32,217 bases of DNA from an uncultured Gemella sp. GTDB lineage: Bacteria > Bacillota > Bacilli > Staphylococcales > Gemellaceae. The stretch spans positions 1-32,217 of the forward strand of contig CAMBPW010000001.1 in the NCBI GenBank assembly GCA_945869755.1, given 5' to 3'. A program made the translations under genes and the position numbers. Below are positions 23,188 through 31,441 of the stretch, one piece after another. The notes under the pieces are model-generated. The model saw only the letters and a list, made by a program, of their open reading frames with translations, was not told the DNA's origin and made no database searches. Every line of letters starts with the position of its first letter. The first letter of the stretch is position 1.

Positions 23188-24387
23188 TTAAAATACTCTT
23201 TGGCTTCTAATAGCTGTCTTTAAATTTGTACATTCATTAATTGCTTTTGCTTCAATAAGTTTTTTAGTTTTAGCAGCAAAGAACCCTTTATATTTTAATC
23301 CCATAGCATGAGCAATTGCATCTTTAGAACCTAATGAACAAACAACTCCTCTATTGATATACTTAAAGTTTTCGTTTGTATTTCCTGCTAATCTATTTGT
23401 TATATGCGAAGCTACATAAGCTCCCATTTGACAAGCTATTTGTGCTGTCGTTGGATATGGACGTTCTTGTCCTTCTTCAATAAAAGCAGCACAATCTCCT
23501 ACTATATAAATTTCTTCTAATCCTGGAACTGTTAATTGTTGTGTAGTAACTAAACGACCATTTTTTGATAACTCTGGGAACGTAGCATCCATTATTCTGC
23601 TTCCTTTAACACCCGCAGTCCAAACAAGTGTACTTGCTAAAAGCTCTTTTCTATCTCCATCTATTTCAACTATAAATCTATCTTCAGTAGCACCTTTAAT
23701 ACCTGCACCTAAGATAATTTCTATTCCTTGATCTTCCAAAAATTTTCTAGCATAAGCACTATATTCTTTATCAAACATAGGTAATAATACAGGAGCTGCA
23801 TCTAAACCATAAATTTTCACTAATTTCTCGTCAATCCCATATTTTTTACATAATTCTTTTCTTCTATCAATTAATTCTGCTAAAAATTCAATACCTGCAA
23901 GACCTGTTCCACCTACTACTATAGAAATATCTTTAACATCTTTTTCAGTTGACTCTGCATATTTTTTGAAGTTAGATTCAATTCTCTCAGATATTTTTTC
24001 TGCTGCTTTTATATCTGTAATTGGTAAAGCATTTTCTAACATTCCTTCAATTCCAAATGTTTGTGTTTCAAATCCTAATCCAACTACTAAAATATCATAT
24101 TTCAATTCTTGTTTTTTTGTATATACTACTTTTTCAGAAGTATCTATTTTAACAACTTCATCTTGTACAAAAGAAACTTCTGATTCAACTATATCTTTGA
24201 TTTCAATACAAATTTCATCGCGTGATATATTACCAGCTGAAACTTCATGTAAATTAACTGTATCATAGTGATAAGAATTTTTATTTACTATAGTTACTTT
24301 TGCTTCTCCATTTTTAATTACTTTTTTTAATCCTTTAAGAGTTGTAAGTCCTCCATAACCAGCTCCTAAAATTACAATATTTTTCAT
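23188..24387 (-). CDS. ndh: Type II NADH dehydrogenase
   Basis: This single-subunit FAD protein passes electrons from NADH to quinone without pumping protons, at the membrane face. The 399-aa protein has the FAD motif GAGYGGLTTLKGL near the N-terminus, the NADH Rossmann motif VVGGTGLAGIEFLAEL in the middle and the second flavin block YIVGDCAAFIE. The TTAQIACQMGAYVA block before the C-terminus is that of NDH-2. The start has AAGGAG. It lies 68 bases after the A-type carrier gene, with no clear promoter or terminator between, so co-transcription is likely. A related use as ferredoxin/flavodoxin or sulfide reductase cannot be fully ruled out. Confidence 0.9.
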   Translation of the reverse strand: MKNIVILGAGYGGLTTLKGLKKVIKNGEAKVTIVNKNSYHYDTVNLHEVSAGNISRDEICIEIKDIVESEVSFVQDEVVKIDTSEKVVYTKKQELKYDILVVGLGFETQTFGIEGMLENALPITDIKAAEKISERIESNFKKYAESTEKDVKDISIVVGGTGLAGIEFLAELIDRRKELCKKYGIDEKLVKIYGLDAAPVLLPMFDKEYSAYARKFLEDQGIEIILGAGIKGATEDRFIVEIDGDRKELLASTLVWTAGVKGSRIMDATFPELSKNGRLVTTQQLTVPGLEEIYIVGDCAAFIEEGQERPYPTTAQIACQMGAYVASHITNRLAGNTNENFKYINRGVVCSLGSKDAIAHAMGLKYKGFFAAKTKKLIEAKAINECTNLKTAIRSQRVF

Positions 24388-24455
24388 TTTTTTGTTCTCC
24401 TTAATTTTTATTTTTATATAATTATATTATTGTTTATATTTTTAACTTATAAAGT

Positions 24456-24815
24456 TTAACAACAGCAGCCACGACCACAGCACCCGCCATCTTCATCATC
24501 TAAATTATGAATTATATTTGGATTGTCTATAGTAAAATTTTCTCCATATTCATCTTTAATATAATCTATTTTTAGACCTTTAAGCAATTCTTCATCTTCT
24601 TCATTTATCAGTACTTTAAGCCCTTCAAAATCATACACTTTATCCCCAGAAAGTATATTTTCTACTGTATCAATATTATAATACATTTTACTACCTTCTA
24701 ACTCAAGTGAAATTTTTAAGAACATTTCATTATTACCTGCATCAAACACTAATTCTTTAAATTTTGATACAGCAATATTTGTAATACTTATTAACTGCTC
24801 TTTTTCAAAATTCAT
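24456..24815 (-). CDS. A-type Fe-S carrier-like protein with Cys-rich tail
   Basis: This 119-aa protein fits the HesB/IscA/ErpA fold: ISITNIAVSKFKELV, then LKISLELEGSKMYYNID, VYDFEGLKVLINEEDEELLKGLKIDYI and FTIDNPN (94-100). In classical carriers the second block reads GGCSGFxY and holds the first cluster cysteine. Here it is EGSKMYY and no Cys is present. The usual CGCGSSF end is replaced by an acidic stretch and GGCCGRGCCC, with cysteines 112, 113, 117, 118 and 119. All cysteines are thus in the last eight residues. It faces nfu in a divergent arrangement, which supports a role in Fe-S or metal handling. Whether it still carries a cluster is unknown. Confidence 0.75.
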   Translation of the reverse strand: MNFEKEQLISITNIAVSKFKELVFDAGNNEMFLKISLELEGSKMYYNIDTVENILSGDKVYDFEGLKVLINEEDEELLKGLKIDYIKDEYGENFTIDNPNIIHNLDDEDGGCCGRGCCC

Positions 24816-24845
24816 CTTATCCCTCTTTTATTTTATTTTATTTTT

Positions 24846-24890
24846 TATACTATCATTATAACTGTTTTTATAGTAAAATAATAGTATAAC
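24846..24890. promoter_or_regulatory. Divergent promoter region with 8-bp inverted repeat
   Basis: Between the A-type carrier gene and nfu, TATACTAT (24846-24853) and its exact inverse ATAGTATA (24881-24888) stand 27 bases apart. A perfect minus-strand -10 TATAAT (24860-24855) and a plus-strand TATAAC (24885-24890) lie at the two repeats. The -35 elements are poor on both sides. The symmetry would suit one regulator acting on both genes, but AT-rich chance is possible. Confidence 0.4.
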
Positions 24891-24937
24891 GTTTTAAAAA
24901 ATAAAAAAATTTAAAAATTAATTTTAATAGGAGTACC

Positions 24938-25192
24938 ATGACCAAAGAAAATATAGAAATTATAAATAAAATAAAATTTGAATTAGAAAAAATAAAACCT
25001 AAACTAGCCATAGATGGAGGTAGTATAGAATTTATCAATTTCAAAGATGGAATTGTTAAAGTACGATTACTTGGTGAATGTGCAACATGTGAAATAGCTG
25101 ATATAACTATGAAACACGCAGTAGAAGCAACATTAATTAGAAAAATTCCTGCTGTGAAAAAAGTTATAAATGTAAAATTGAATATTATTTAA
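24938..25192 (+). CDS. Nfu-type Fe-S carrier
   Basis: This 84-aa protein is a bare NifU C-terminal domain, like Bacillus YutI. The layout is LEKIKPKLAIDGGSIEFINF, then VKVRLLGECATCEIADITMKHAVEATL, with the cluster pair C48-x2-C51. Nfu proteins take a 4Fe-4S cluster from the SUF scaffold and pass it to target enzymes. In Bacilli they serve proteins such as aconitase. TAGGAG lies six bases before the ATG. It is divergent from the A-type carrier gene and its stop overlaps the stop of tag by four bases on the other strand, with no terminator between. Confidence 0.92.
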   Translation: MTKENIEIINKIKFELEKIKPKLAIDGGSIEFINFKDGIVKVRLLGECATCEIADITMKHAVEATLIRKIPAVKKVINVKLNII

Positions 25193-25755
25193 TTTTGCAA
25201 ACAATTTTTATAACAAAAACAAGTTATTATATGGTCATTAATTATTCCTATAGCTTGTAAATAACTGTAAATTATTGTGCTTCCTACAAATTTGAATCCT
25301 CTTTTTTTCATATCTTTGCTAATTGTATCAGATAATTCTGTTTTTGATGGAATATCTGATATTTTTTTATGCTTATTATTAATTTGTTTAAAATTTACAA
25401 AACTCCAGATATAATTATAGAAAGTTCCATATTCCTTTTGTATCTCTATAAATGCTATTGCATTAGTTCTTACAGAATATATTTTTAATCTATGTCTTAT
25501 AATATCCTTATTTTGCAATTTTTCTTCTAATTCATCATTTGTATATTTTGAGCAAATATTATAATCAAAGTTATTAAAATTTTCTAAAAACTTTTTTCGC
25601 CGTTTCAATATAATATTCCAACTTAATCCAGCTTGCATTCCTTCTAAAATTAATAATTCAAATAATTTCTGTTCTGATTTTTCTATTTTACACCACTCAT
25701 TATCATGATAATTTTTATCAAAATCATCCTTTACCCAATCACATCTAATTTTCAT
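25189..25755 (-). CDS. tag: DNA-3-methyladenine glycosylase I
   Basis: Tag removes 3-methyladenine (and 3-methylguanine) from DNA, the first step of base excision repair of alkylation damage. The 188-aa protein keeps the zinc ligands at the same positions as E. coli Tag: C5, H17, H175 and C179. The catalytic glutamate is E38 in LEGMQAGLSW. The start at 25755 is chosen because GAGGAG lies eight bases upstream. An in-frame ATG six codons earlier lies further inside mfd. It overlaps the end of mfd by 11 bases, so mfd and tag are translationally coupled, joining two DNA repair functions. Confidence 0.95.
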   Translation of the reverse strand: MKIRCDWVKDDFDKNYHDNEWCKIEKSEQKLFELLILEGMQAGLSWNIILKRRKKFLENFNNFDYNICSKYTNDELEEKLQNKDIIRHRLKIYSVRTNAIAFIEIQKEYGTFYNYIWSFVNFKQINNKHKKISDIPSKTELSDTISKDMKKRGFKFVGSTIIYSYLQAIGIINDHIITCFCYKNCLQN

Positions 25756-28700
25756 TAATATTTCTCCTCTCAAAAGCAGGCATTATTAATTTTAAAACAT
25801 TTATAATATCTTTTATTTCATATCCATTATTTATTTCTATCTCTAAAATTAAAGTATCTTTAGATAATACTTTCAACTCTTTATAATGATAAATTGTTTC
25901 AAAAAGTACTTTGCCATTCAAATATTCTAATACTTCTTTATCAAAATTAATAACTATTTTATTCTTTAATTCTATAATATCTAAAACTTGTAATTTATTA
26001 GCTTTAATTTTTAATAAACAAATATTTATTAAATTATCTACTTCTTTACTATAATCAGAATATCTATCTATTAATTCATCTATTATTTCTAAAACATCAG
26101 TTTCATTTTGAGCATTATTAATTAACTTGTAAAAATATATTTTATCTGCATCATTTGTTATATATTCTTTAGGAATATATGCATCAACATTCAATTTAAT
26201 TTCTATTTTATTTTCATCTATTTCAAAAATATCATAATTTGTATTTTTTGTTTTTTCTTTTATTATATTTTCATAATATTCTATACTTTGAGTTTTATCT
26301 ACTTTTATTAATGGTTCTAAAATTTCTTTTTTATCTGATAATTCTTTTTCAAGCATTTGTGAATAAAGTGTGTATCCAACAGAATCTATGAATCCATGTT
26401 GTTTACCCCCTAAAATATCTCCAGCTCCTCTAATTGATAAATCTTGCATAGCAATTTTAAATCCACTTCCTAATGAAGTAAAATTTTTAATTGCAGACAA
26501 TCTCTTTTCTGAGTTTTCTGTTAATACCTTAAAAGGCTTATACATAAAATATGCGTAAGCTTCTCTACTACTTCTACCTACACGACCTCGTATTTGGTAA
26601 AGTTGACTTAATCCAAATCTATCTGCATCTTCTACAATTAAAGTATTAACATTTGGCATATCTATACCTGTTTCAATAATTGTTGTAGATATTAACATAT
26701 CGTATTCTTTATTAATTAAGTCTGACATAATTATTTCTAATTCTGATTGGGTCATTCTGCCGTGTGCATAAGCAATATTTATTTCTGGTAGTAATCTTTT
26801 TAATTCCAAATATTTTTCTTCAATAGTTTCTACTCTATTGTGAATATAAAAAACTTGGCCATCTCGTTCAATTTCTTTTAATACAGCTTCTCTTATAACG
26901 TTTAAATTTTCTGACATTACAAAAGTTTGTATTGGTTGTCTATTTTTTGGTGGTGTTTCTATTACAGATAAATCTCTTATCCCTACCAAACTCATATGTA
27001 ATGTTCTAGGAATAGGCGTAGCACTTAATGTAAGAACATCTATCATATTTTTTAAATGTTTTATTTTCTCTTTATGTTTTACACCAAATCTTTGTTCTTC
27101 ATCTATAATTAGTAAACCTAAATCTTTATATTTGAATTTATCATTTAATAATTTATGTGTTCCTATAATTATGTCTATTTTCCCACTAGCTAATTTTTCT
27201 ATTATCTCATTATTTTGTTTTGAAGTATTAAACCTGCTAACAGTAGCAATATTTACAGGAAAATTTGAAAATCTTTCTAAAAAATTATTGTAATGTTGTT
27301 CTGCTAATAACGTAGTAGGAACTAAAACTGCTACTTGCTTACTATCCATTACAGCTTTAAACGCAACACGCATAGCTACTTCAGTCTTACCAAATCCGAC
27401 ATCTCCACAAAGAAGTCTATCCATTGGTCTATCTATTTCCATATCTTTTTTAATTTCTAAAACAGCTTTTTCTTGATCATTGGTTGCTTCAAATAAAAAA
27501 TCTTGTTCAAATTCATTTTGCATTATACCCTCTTCACTAAATGCATATCCAACATTTAATTCTCTTTTTATATATAATTTTATTAATTCTTCAGAAATAT
27601 CTTCGATTTCTTTTCTTACTTTATTTTTTATTTGTTGCCATTTTTTAGTACCAAGTTTATTTAATTTTGGTTTTTTATAATCAGTAGATGCTGTATATTT
27701 TTGTATGTATTTCATATTATCAATATCTACATAAATTATATCATTATCTTCATACACTATTTTTAAAAAATCTTTGTTAATACCTGATACTGCTATATTT
27801 TCTATACCTTTATAGATTCCAATTCCGTGATGAACGTGAACAATATAGTCATTTATATTCAAATCTTGGTAATTTCTAATTTTTTCAGAGTTTGAATATT
27901 TGAAATTAATTTTTTTCTTTTTGACATTTAAATTATCTTTAAAAATTTCTGAAGGTGTTATTAAAATAAATTTATTCTTCTCAATTTCAAAACCTTTTAA
28001 AAGATAATCCGTTTTTTCAAAATGTATTTTTCCCTTTTCTATACCGACATAAATATAATCAGCCAAATTATTTTCTATCAATATTCTCTCAATATAATCC
28101 CTTTGACTATTCTTATTATAACTTATGACTATTTCGTATCCCAAATTTATTTTAGAAATTATTTCTTTTACAATTTGTTTTTCATCAATAAAAAAAGGTA
28201 ATTCTACTGCATTTAAATTTATTTGCTTATCTATATTTTTATAATTATTTTTAAAATTCGATAAATAATATTTATTACATTTTATAGATTCTAATTTTAC
28301 AAATGAGTTTAAATCAACAACATTTTGAAAAATATAATTATTATTTATTTCAGAAAGTTTTATATTAAAGTATTCTTTAACATCTTGCAATTTCGATAAA
28401 ATCTTTGGATAATTATCAAAAATTATTGATTTAGCATTTATTAAATAATCAGATATTGAATAAACATCACTATATATATAATTTGAAAAACTATATAATT
28501 CATCAAATATTCCCACCTCTTTATATAGTTTTATATTATTAACAATATTATTTTTTATTTCACCATACGCACTAAATTCTAATAATTTCTCATTTTCCAA
28601 CTCTTTTTCTATTTTAGATACTACAAAATCTTTCTCATTTTCAGATAAATAAAAATCAGTAGTAGGAGATATTATAAACTCCTCTATTTTATTCAATGAT

Positions 28701-29305
28701 TTTTGTGTAATTACATCAAAAGTTTTTATAGTGTCTAACTCGTCATCAAAATAATCAAGTCTTATAGGATATTCATTTAAAGGAGAATAAATATCAACTA
28801 TACTCCCTCTTTTAGAAAATTCTCCTACATTTTCTACTGAATCCACTTGATTATATCCTAAATCTAATAATTTTTTAGAAATTGAATTAAAAGATAAATA
28901 ATTATTAATATTAATTTTTATTAAATCAGACTGTAAGTCTTCTTTTCTTTTTATAGTTCTGTATAGTGCATTAACAGGTATAATTAATATCATTTTTTTA
29001 TTTGAAATTATATTATTCAAAATATGCAAAGACAACTGCACTAAATCATTGCTACTTTTTGTATATCTTTTTAATAAATCTATTTCTGGAAATATATATA
29101 TATCTTCTAAAAAACTATTTAAATCTGCAAATAAAATTTCTGCTGATTTTTTAGAATCTACTATTACTGCTGTAACTCCTTCATTTTTATTAAATTGTTT
29201 TATAATATTTAAAACTTTAGTAGTTTTACTATTACCATAATATTCTACATTTTGAAATTTATCAATTTCATATTCAAATAACGAAAGTAATTTATTTAGT
29301 AACAT
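25745..29305 (-). CDS. mfd: Transcription-repair coupling factor Mfd
   Basis: Mfd pushes or removes RNA polymerase stalled at a lesion and recruits UvrA. The 1186-aa protein is full length. It has the UvrB-like N-terminal domains (about 1-340), the RNA polymerase interaction domain with LNINDYIVHVHHGIGIYKG (about 470-540), Walker A GDVGFGKTE (about 631-639), IIDEEQRFG, LTLSATPIPRTLHMSL, the RecG-like region with LIVEDADRFGLSQLYQIRGRVGRS, and the C-terminal TRCF domain that masks the N-terminus. TAGGAG precedes the ATG. It lies seven bases after pth, and in Bacillus pth and mfd are also close. Confidence 0.97.
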   Translation of the reverse strand: MLLNKLLSLFEYEIDKFQNVEYYGNSKTTKVLNIIKQFNKNEGVTAVIVDSKKSAEILFADLNSFLEDIYIFPEIDLLKRYTKSSNDLVQLSLHILNNIISNKKMILIIPVNALYRTIKRKEDLQSDLIKININNYLSFNSISKKLLDLGYNQVDSVENVGEFSKRGSIVDIYSPLNEYPIRLDYFDDELDTIKTFDVITQKSLNKIEEFIISPTTDFYLSENEKDFVVSKIEKELENEKLLEFSAYGEIKNNIVNNIKLYKEVGIFDELYSFSNYIYSDVYSISDYLINAKSIIFDNYPKILSKLQDVKEYFNIKLSEINNNYIFQNVVDLNSFVKLESIKCNKYYLSNFKNNYKNIDKQINLNAVELPFFIDEKQIVKEIISKINLGYEIVISYNKNSQRDYIERILIENNLADYIYVGIEKGKIHFEKTDYLLKGFEIEKNKFILITPSEIFKDNLNVKKKKINFKYSNSEKIRNYQDLNINDYIVHVHHGIGIYKGIENIAVSGINKDFLKIVYEDNDIIYVDIDNMKYIQKYTASTDYKKPKLNKLGTKKWQQIKNKVRKEIEDISEELIKLYIKRELNVGYAFSEEGIMQNEFEQDFLFEATNDQEKAVLEIKKDMEIDRPMDRLLCGDVGFGKTEVAMRVAFKAVMDSKQVAVLVPTTLLAEQHYNNFLERFSNFPVNIATVSRFNTSKQNNEIIEKLASGKIDIIIGTHKLLNDKFKYKDLGLLIIDEEQRFGVKHKEKIKHLKNMIDVLTLSATPIPRTLHMSLVGIRDLSVIETPPKNRQPIQTFVMSENLNVIREAVLKEIERDGQVFYIHNRVETIEEKYLELKRLLPEINIAYAHGRMTQSELEIIMSDLINKEYDMLISTTIIETGIDMPNVNTLIVEDADRFGLSQLYQIRGRVGRSSREAYAYFMYKPFKVLTENSEKRLSAIKNFTSLGSGFKIAMQDLSIRGAGDILGGKQHGFIDSVGYTLYSQMLEKELSDKKEILEPLIKVDKTQSIEYYENIIKEKTKNTNYDIFEIDENKIEIKLNVDAYIPKEYITNDADKIYFYKLINNAQNETDVLEIIDELIDRYSDYSKEVDNLINICLLKIKANKLQVLDIIELKNKIVINFDKEVLEYLNGKVLFETIYHYKELKVLSKDTLILEIEINNGYEIKDIINVLKLIMPAFERRNINEN

Positions 29306-29312
29306 AATTCTC

Positions 29313-29870
29313 CTAATTATATTTGTTCATTAAATTTAAAAATGACATTTTAGAAAAATCAGAAATGCAGTTACAAGACTTTTCATAAATGCTTTCTATT
29401 TCACTCATTTCATCTATGGAAAAATTCCCTAAAACATAATCAGAAACTTTCATCTTATTTTTAGGTCTGTCAATACCTATTTTAAGTCTATTAAAATTTT
29501 CTGTATTAAGATGTGATATTATGCTTTTAATACCATTATGACCACCACTACTACCTTTATTTCTCAATCTTAAATTTGCTGTTTTTGTATCCAAATCATC
29601 ATAAATAATTAAAAGATCTTCTATTTTTATATCAAAATAATCATAAAATTTTCTAACTGCTTCACCTGATAAATTCATATATGTGTTTGGTTTTATCAAT
29701 AAATATTTTATACCGTCAATATATCCAACTGAATAATCTGCATTAAATTTATTTTTATCAAAAGTCATATTATTTTTTTTTGCAAATTCATCAATAATAA
29801 TAAATCCAACATTATGACGTGTTTTTTCATAGTTTTTTCCTGGATTTCCTAATCCTACAATCATTTTCAT
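29313..29870 (-). CDS. pth: Peptidyl-tRNA hydrolase
   Basis: Pth frees tRNA from peptidyl-tRNA dropped by ribosomes and is essential. The 185-aa protein has the catalytic H19 in KTRHNVGF, the IVGLGNPGKNYE start, KPNTYMNLSG, IIYDDLDTKTANLRLRNKG and the SGGHNGIKSI block. AAAGG lies about ten bases upstream. The prs terminator ends only about 30 bases before the ATG and no promoter fits in between, so pth, mfd and tag may depend on read-through from prs. Confidence 0.96.
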   Translation of the reverse strand: MKMIVGLGNPGKNYEKTRHNVGFIIIDEFAKKNNMTFDKNKFNADYSVGYIDGIKYLLIKPNTYMNLSGEAVRKFYDYFDIKIEDLLIIYDDLDTKTANLRLRNKGSSGGHNGIKSIISHLNTENFNRLKIGIDRPKNKMKVSDYVLGNFSIDEMSEIESIYEKSCNCISDFSKMSFLNLMNKYN

Positions 29871-29897
29871 AATAAAATTATCCTTTCAATTCAACGA

Positions 29898-29922
29898 TAA
29901 AAAAGGCAACAAACTGTTGCCT
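29898..29922 (-). terminator. Terminator after prs
   Basis: AGGCAACA-GTT-TGTTGCCT hairpin on the minus strand (29904-29922) followed by TTTTTTA. It lies 24 bases after the prs stop. Its strength contrasts with the lack of a promoter for pth downstream. Confidence 0.87.
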
Positions 29923-29945
29923 ACTTAAATTATTAATACTAAAAA

Positions 29946-30899
29946 TTATTCAAACAATACACTAACTGGTTCATTGTGATGAATTCTGTATATTGCTTTC
30001 CCTATTAATTCACCTACACAAAGAGGAATCATATTATCTAATTTTTTATCTTCTGGAATGTTAATTGTATTTGCATATACTAATTCTTTAATAGGAGAAT
30101 TAGCTATTCTTTCTAATGCAGGACCACTAAGAACTGCATGTGAGCAACAAGCATAAACTTCTTTAGCTCCTTGTGAAAGAAGTGCTTTAGCTGCTAATGT
30201 TATAGTTCCTGCTGTATCAATAATATCATCAATTATTATACATGTTTTTCCTTCCACATTACCTACTATATTCATTACTTCTGCAACATTAGGTTTTGGA
30301 CGACGCTTATCAATTATTGCAATTGGTGTATTTAATCTATCTGCTAATTTTCTAGCTCTAGTAACTCCCCCATGATCAGGAGATACTACAACAACATCAT
30401 CAATATCAGTAAGCTTATCTTTGAAATAATCAGCTATTATTGGAACAGCCATTAAATGATCAACAGGAATATCAAAAAATCCTTGTATTTGTAAAGCATG
30501 CAAATCTAGTGATACGACTCTATCAGCACCTGCTGTTTCTAATAAGTTAGCTACTAATTTTGCAGTTATCGGCTCTCTACTTCTTGCTTTTCTATCTTGT
30601 CTAGCATATCCATAATAAGGAATTACAACATTTATTGTATCAACAGATGCTCTTTTAAGTGCATCTATCATAATAAGTAAAGTCATTAAATGTTCATTTA
30701 CAGGATTACTAGTAGATTGAATAACAAAAACTTCACTACCTCTAACACTTTCATCAATATGAATAGAAACTTCTCCATCACTAAATTTTTTTACGCTACA
30801 TTTTCCTAATTTCGCTCCTAAAGACTCTGCAATTTTTTCTGCTAATGGCAGATTGGAATCTAAAGAAAACAGCATAAGTGGTTTTTCTTCAACTAACAT
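29946..30899 (-). CDS. prs: Ribose-phosphate pyrophosphokinase
   Basis: Prs makes PRPP from ribose-5-phosphate and ATP, feeding nucleotide, histidine, tryptophan and NAD synthesis. The 317-aa protein has the class I motifs FSDGEVSIHI, YYGYARQDRKARSREPITAKL, SLDLHALQIQGFFDIPVDHL, VVSPDHGG and the PRPP loop CIIIDDIIDTAGTI. GAGGAG precedes the ATG. In Bacillus, gcaD-prs-ctc-pth is the order; here no glmU or ctc gene adjoins, but prs and pth are still neighbours. Confidence 0.97.
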   Translation of the reverse strand: MLVEEKPLMLFSLDSNLPLAEKIAESLGAKLGKCSVKKFSDGEVSIHIDESVRGSEVFVIQSTSNPVNEHLMTLLIMIDALKRASVDTINVVIPYYGYARQDRKARSREPITAKLVANLLETAGADRVVSLDLHALQIQGFFDIPVDHLMAVPIIADYFKDKLTDIDDVVVVSPDHGGVTRARKLADRLNTPIAIIDKRRPKPNVAEVMNIVGNVEGKTCIIIDDIIDTAGTITLAAKALLSQGAKEVYACCSHAVLSGPALERIANSPIKELVYANTINIPEDKKLDNMIPLCVGELIGKAIYRIHHNEPVSVLFE

Positions 30900-30954
30900 T
30901 ATATTTCTCCTCTTTTATTAAATTTTTAGCTATAATACATAAGTACCGAAATAT

Positions 30955-30983
30955 ATTTTATCATAAATTCAGCTACATTTCTA
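30955..30983 (-). promoter_or_regulatory. prs promoter
   Basis: Extended -10 TGATAAAAT on the minus strand (hexamer 30960-30955) with a 4-of-6 -35 TAGAAA (30983-30978) at 17 bases. The leader to the ATG is about 50 bases and shows no clear PurR box. Confidence 0.62.
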
Positions 30984-31032
30984 CAAAAACATAATTATTT
31001 TTAATAAAACATTTGCATTTTTTAATATAGAA

Positions 31033-31062
31033 AATTAAAAAAAAGGGATATAAATCCCTTTT
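31033..31062 (-). terminator. Terminator after trxA
   Basis: Hairpin with 9-bp arms (31041-31049 and 31054-31062), four-base loop, followed on the minus strand by eight T. It lies just after the trxA stop. Confidence 0.88.
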
Positions 31063-31069
31063 AAAACTT

Positions 31070-31378
31070 TTAATTATATTTTACTAATAATTCTTTTAGA
31101 ACCTCTTTATTTTTAAATCCTGTTAATTCTTCTAACACATTTCCATCTTTTACTACTAATAATGTTGGTATAGACATTATTCCGTATTCTCCTGCTGCTT
31201 CTTGATAATCATCAATATTTATTTTTACAAAATTAATATTTTCTAACTCTCCATCTAATTCTTCTAATACTGGAGAAAGCATTTTACAAGGTCCACACCA
31301 CGGTGCCCAAAAATCTACTAAAGTTACATTATCTCCATTTAATACTTCATAAAATTCTTTATCATTTATTTCTCTCAT
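31070..31378 (-). CDS. trxA: Thioredoxin
   Basis: Thioredoxin reduces disulfides in cytoplasmic proteins such as ribonucleotide reductase and is itself reduced by TrxB. The 102-aa protein has the active site FWAPWCGPCKML (C28, C31), the cis-proline loop MSIPTLLV and the closing G in LTGFKNKE. AAGGAG precedes the ATG. It follows mutS2, as in staphylococci, but has its own promoter and terminator. Confidence 0.96.
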   Translation of the reverse strand: MREINDKEFYEVLNGDNVTLVDFWAPWCGPCKMLSPVLEELDGELENINFVKINIDDYQEAAGEYGIMSIPTLLVVKDGNVLEELTGFKNKEVLKELLVKYN

Positions 31379-31411
31379 TGATTATTTCTCCTTAAATTTT
31401 TAATATAAACA

Positions 31412-31441
31412 TTATACTATTATTTACTATTTTATTTCAAC
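31412..31441 (-). promoter_or_regulatory. trxA promoter
   Basis: -35 TTGAAA (31441-31436 on the minus strand), 18-base spacer, perfect -10 TATAAT (31417-31412). The -35 lies within the last codons of mutS2. No direct repeat typical of Spx or CtsR control is visible. Confidence 0.65.
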
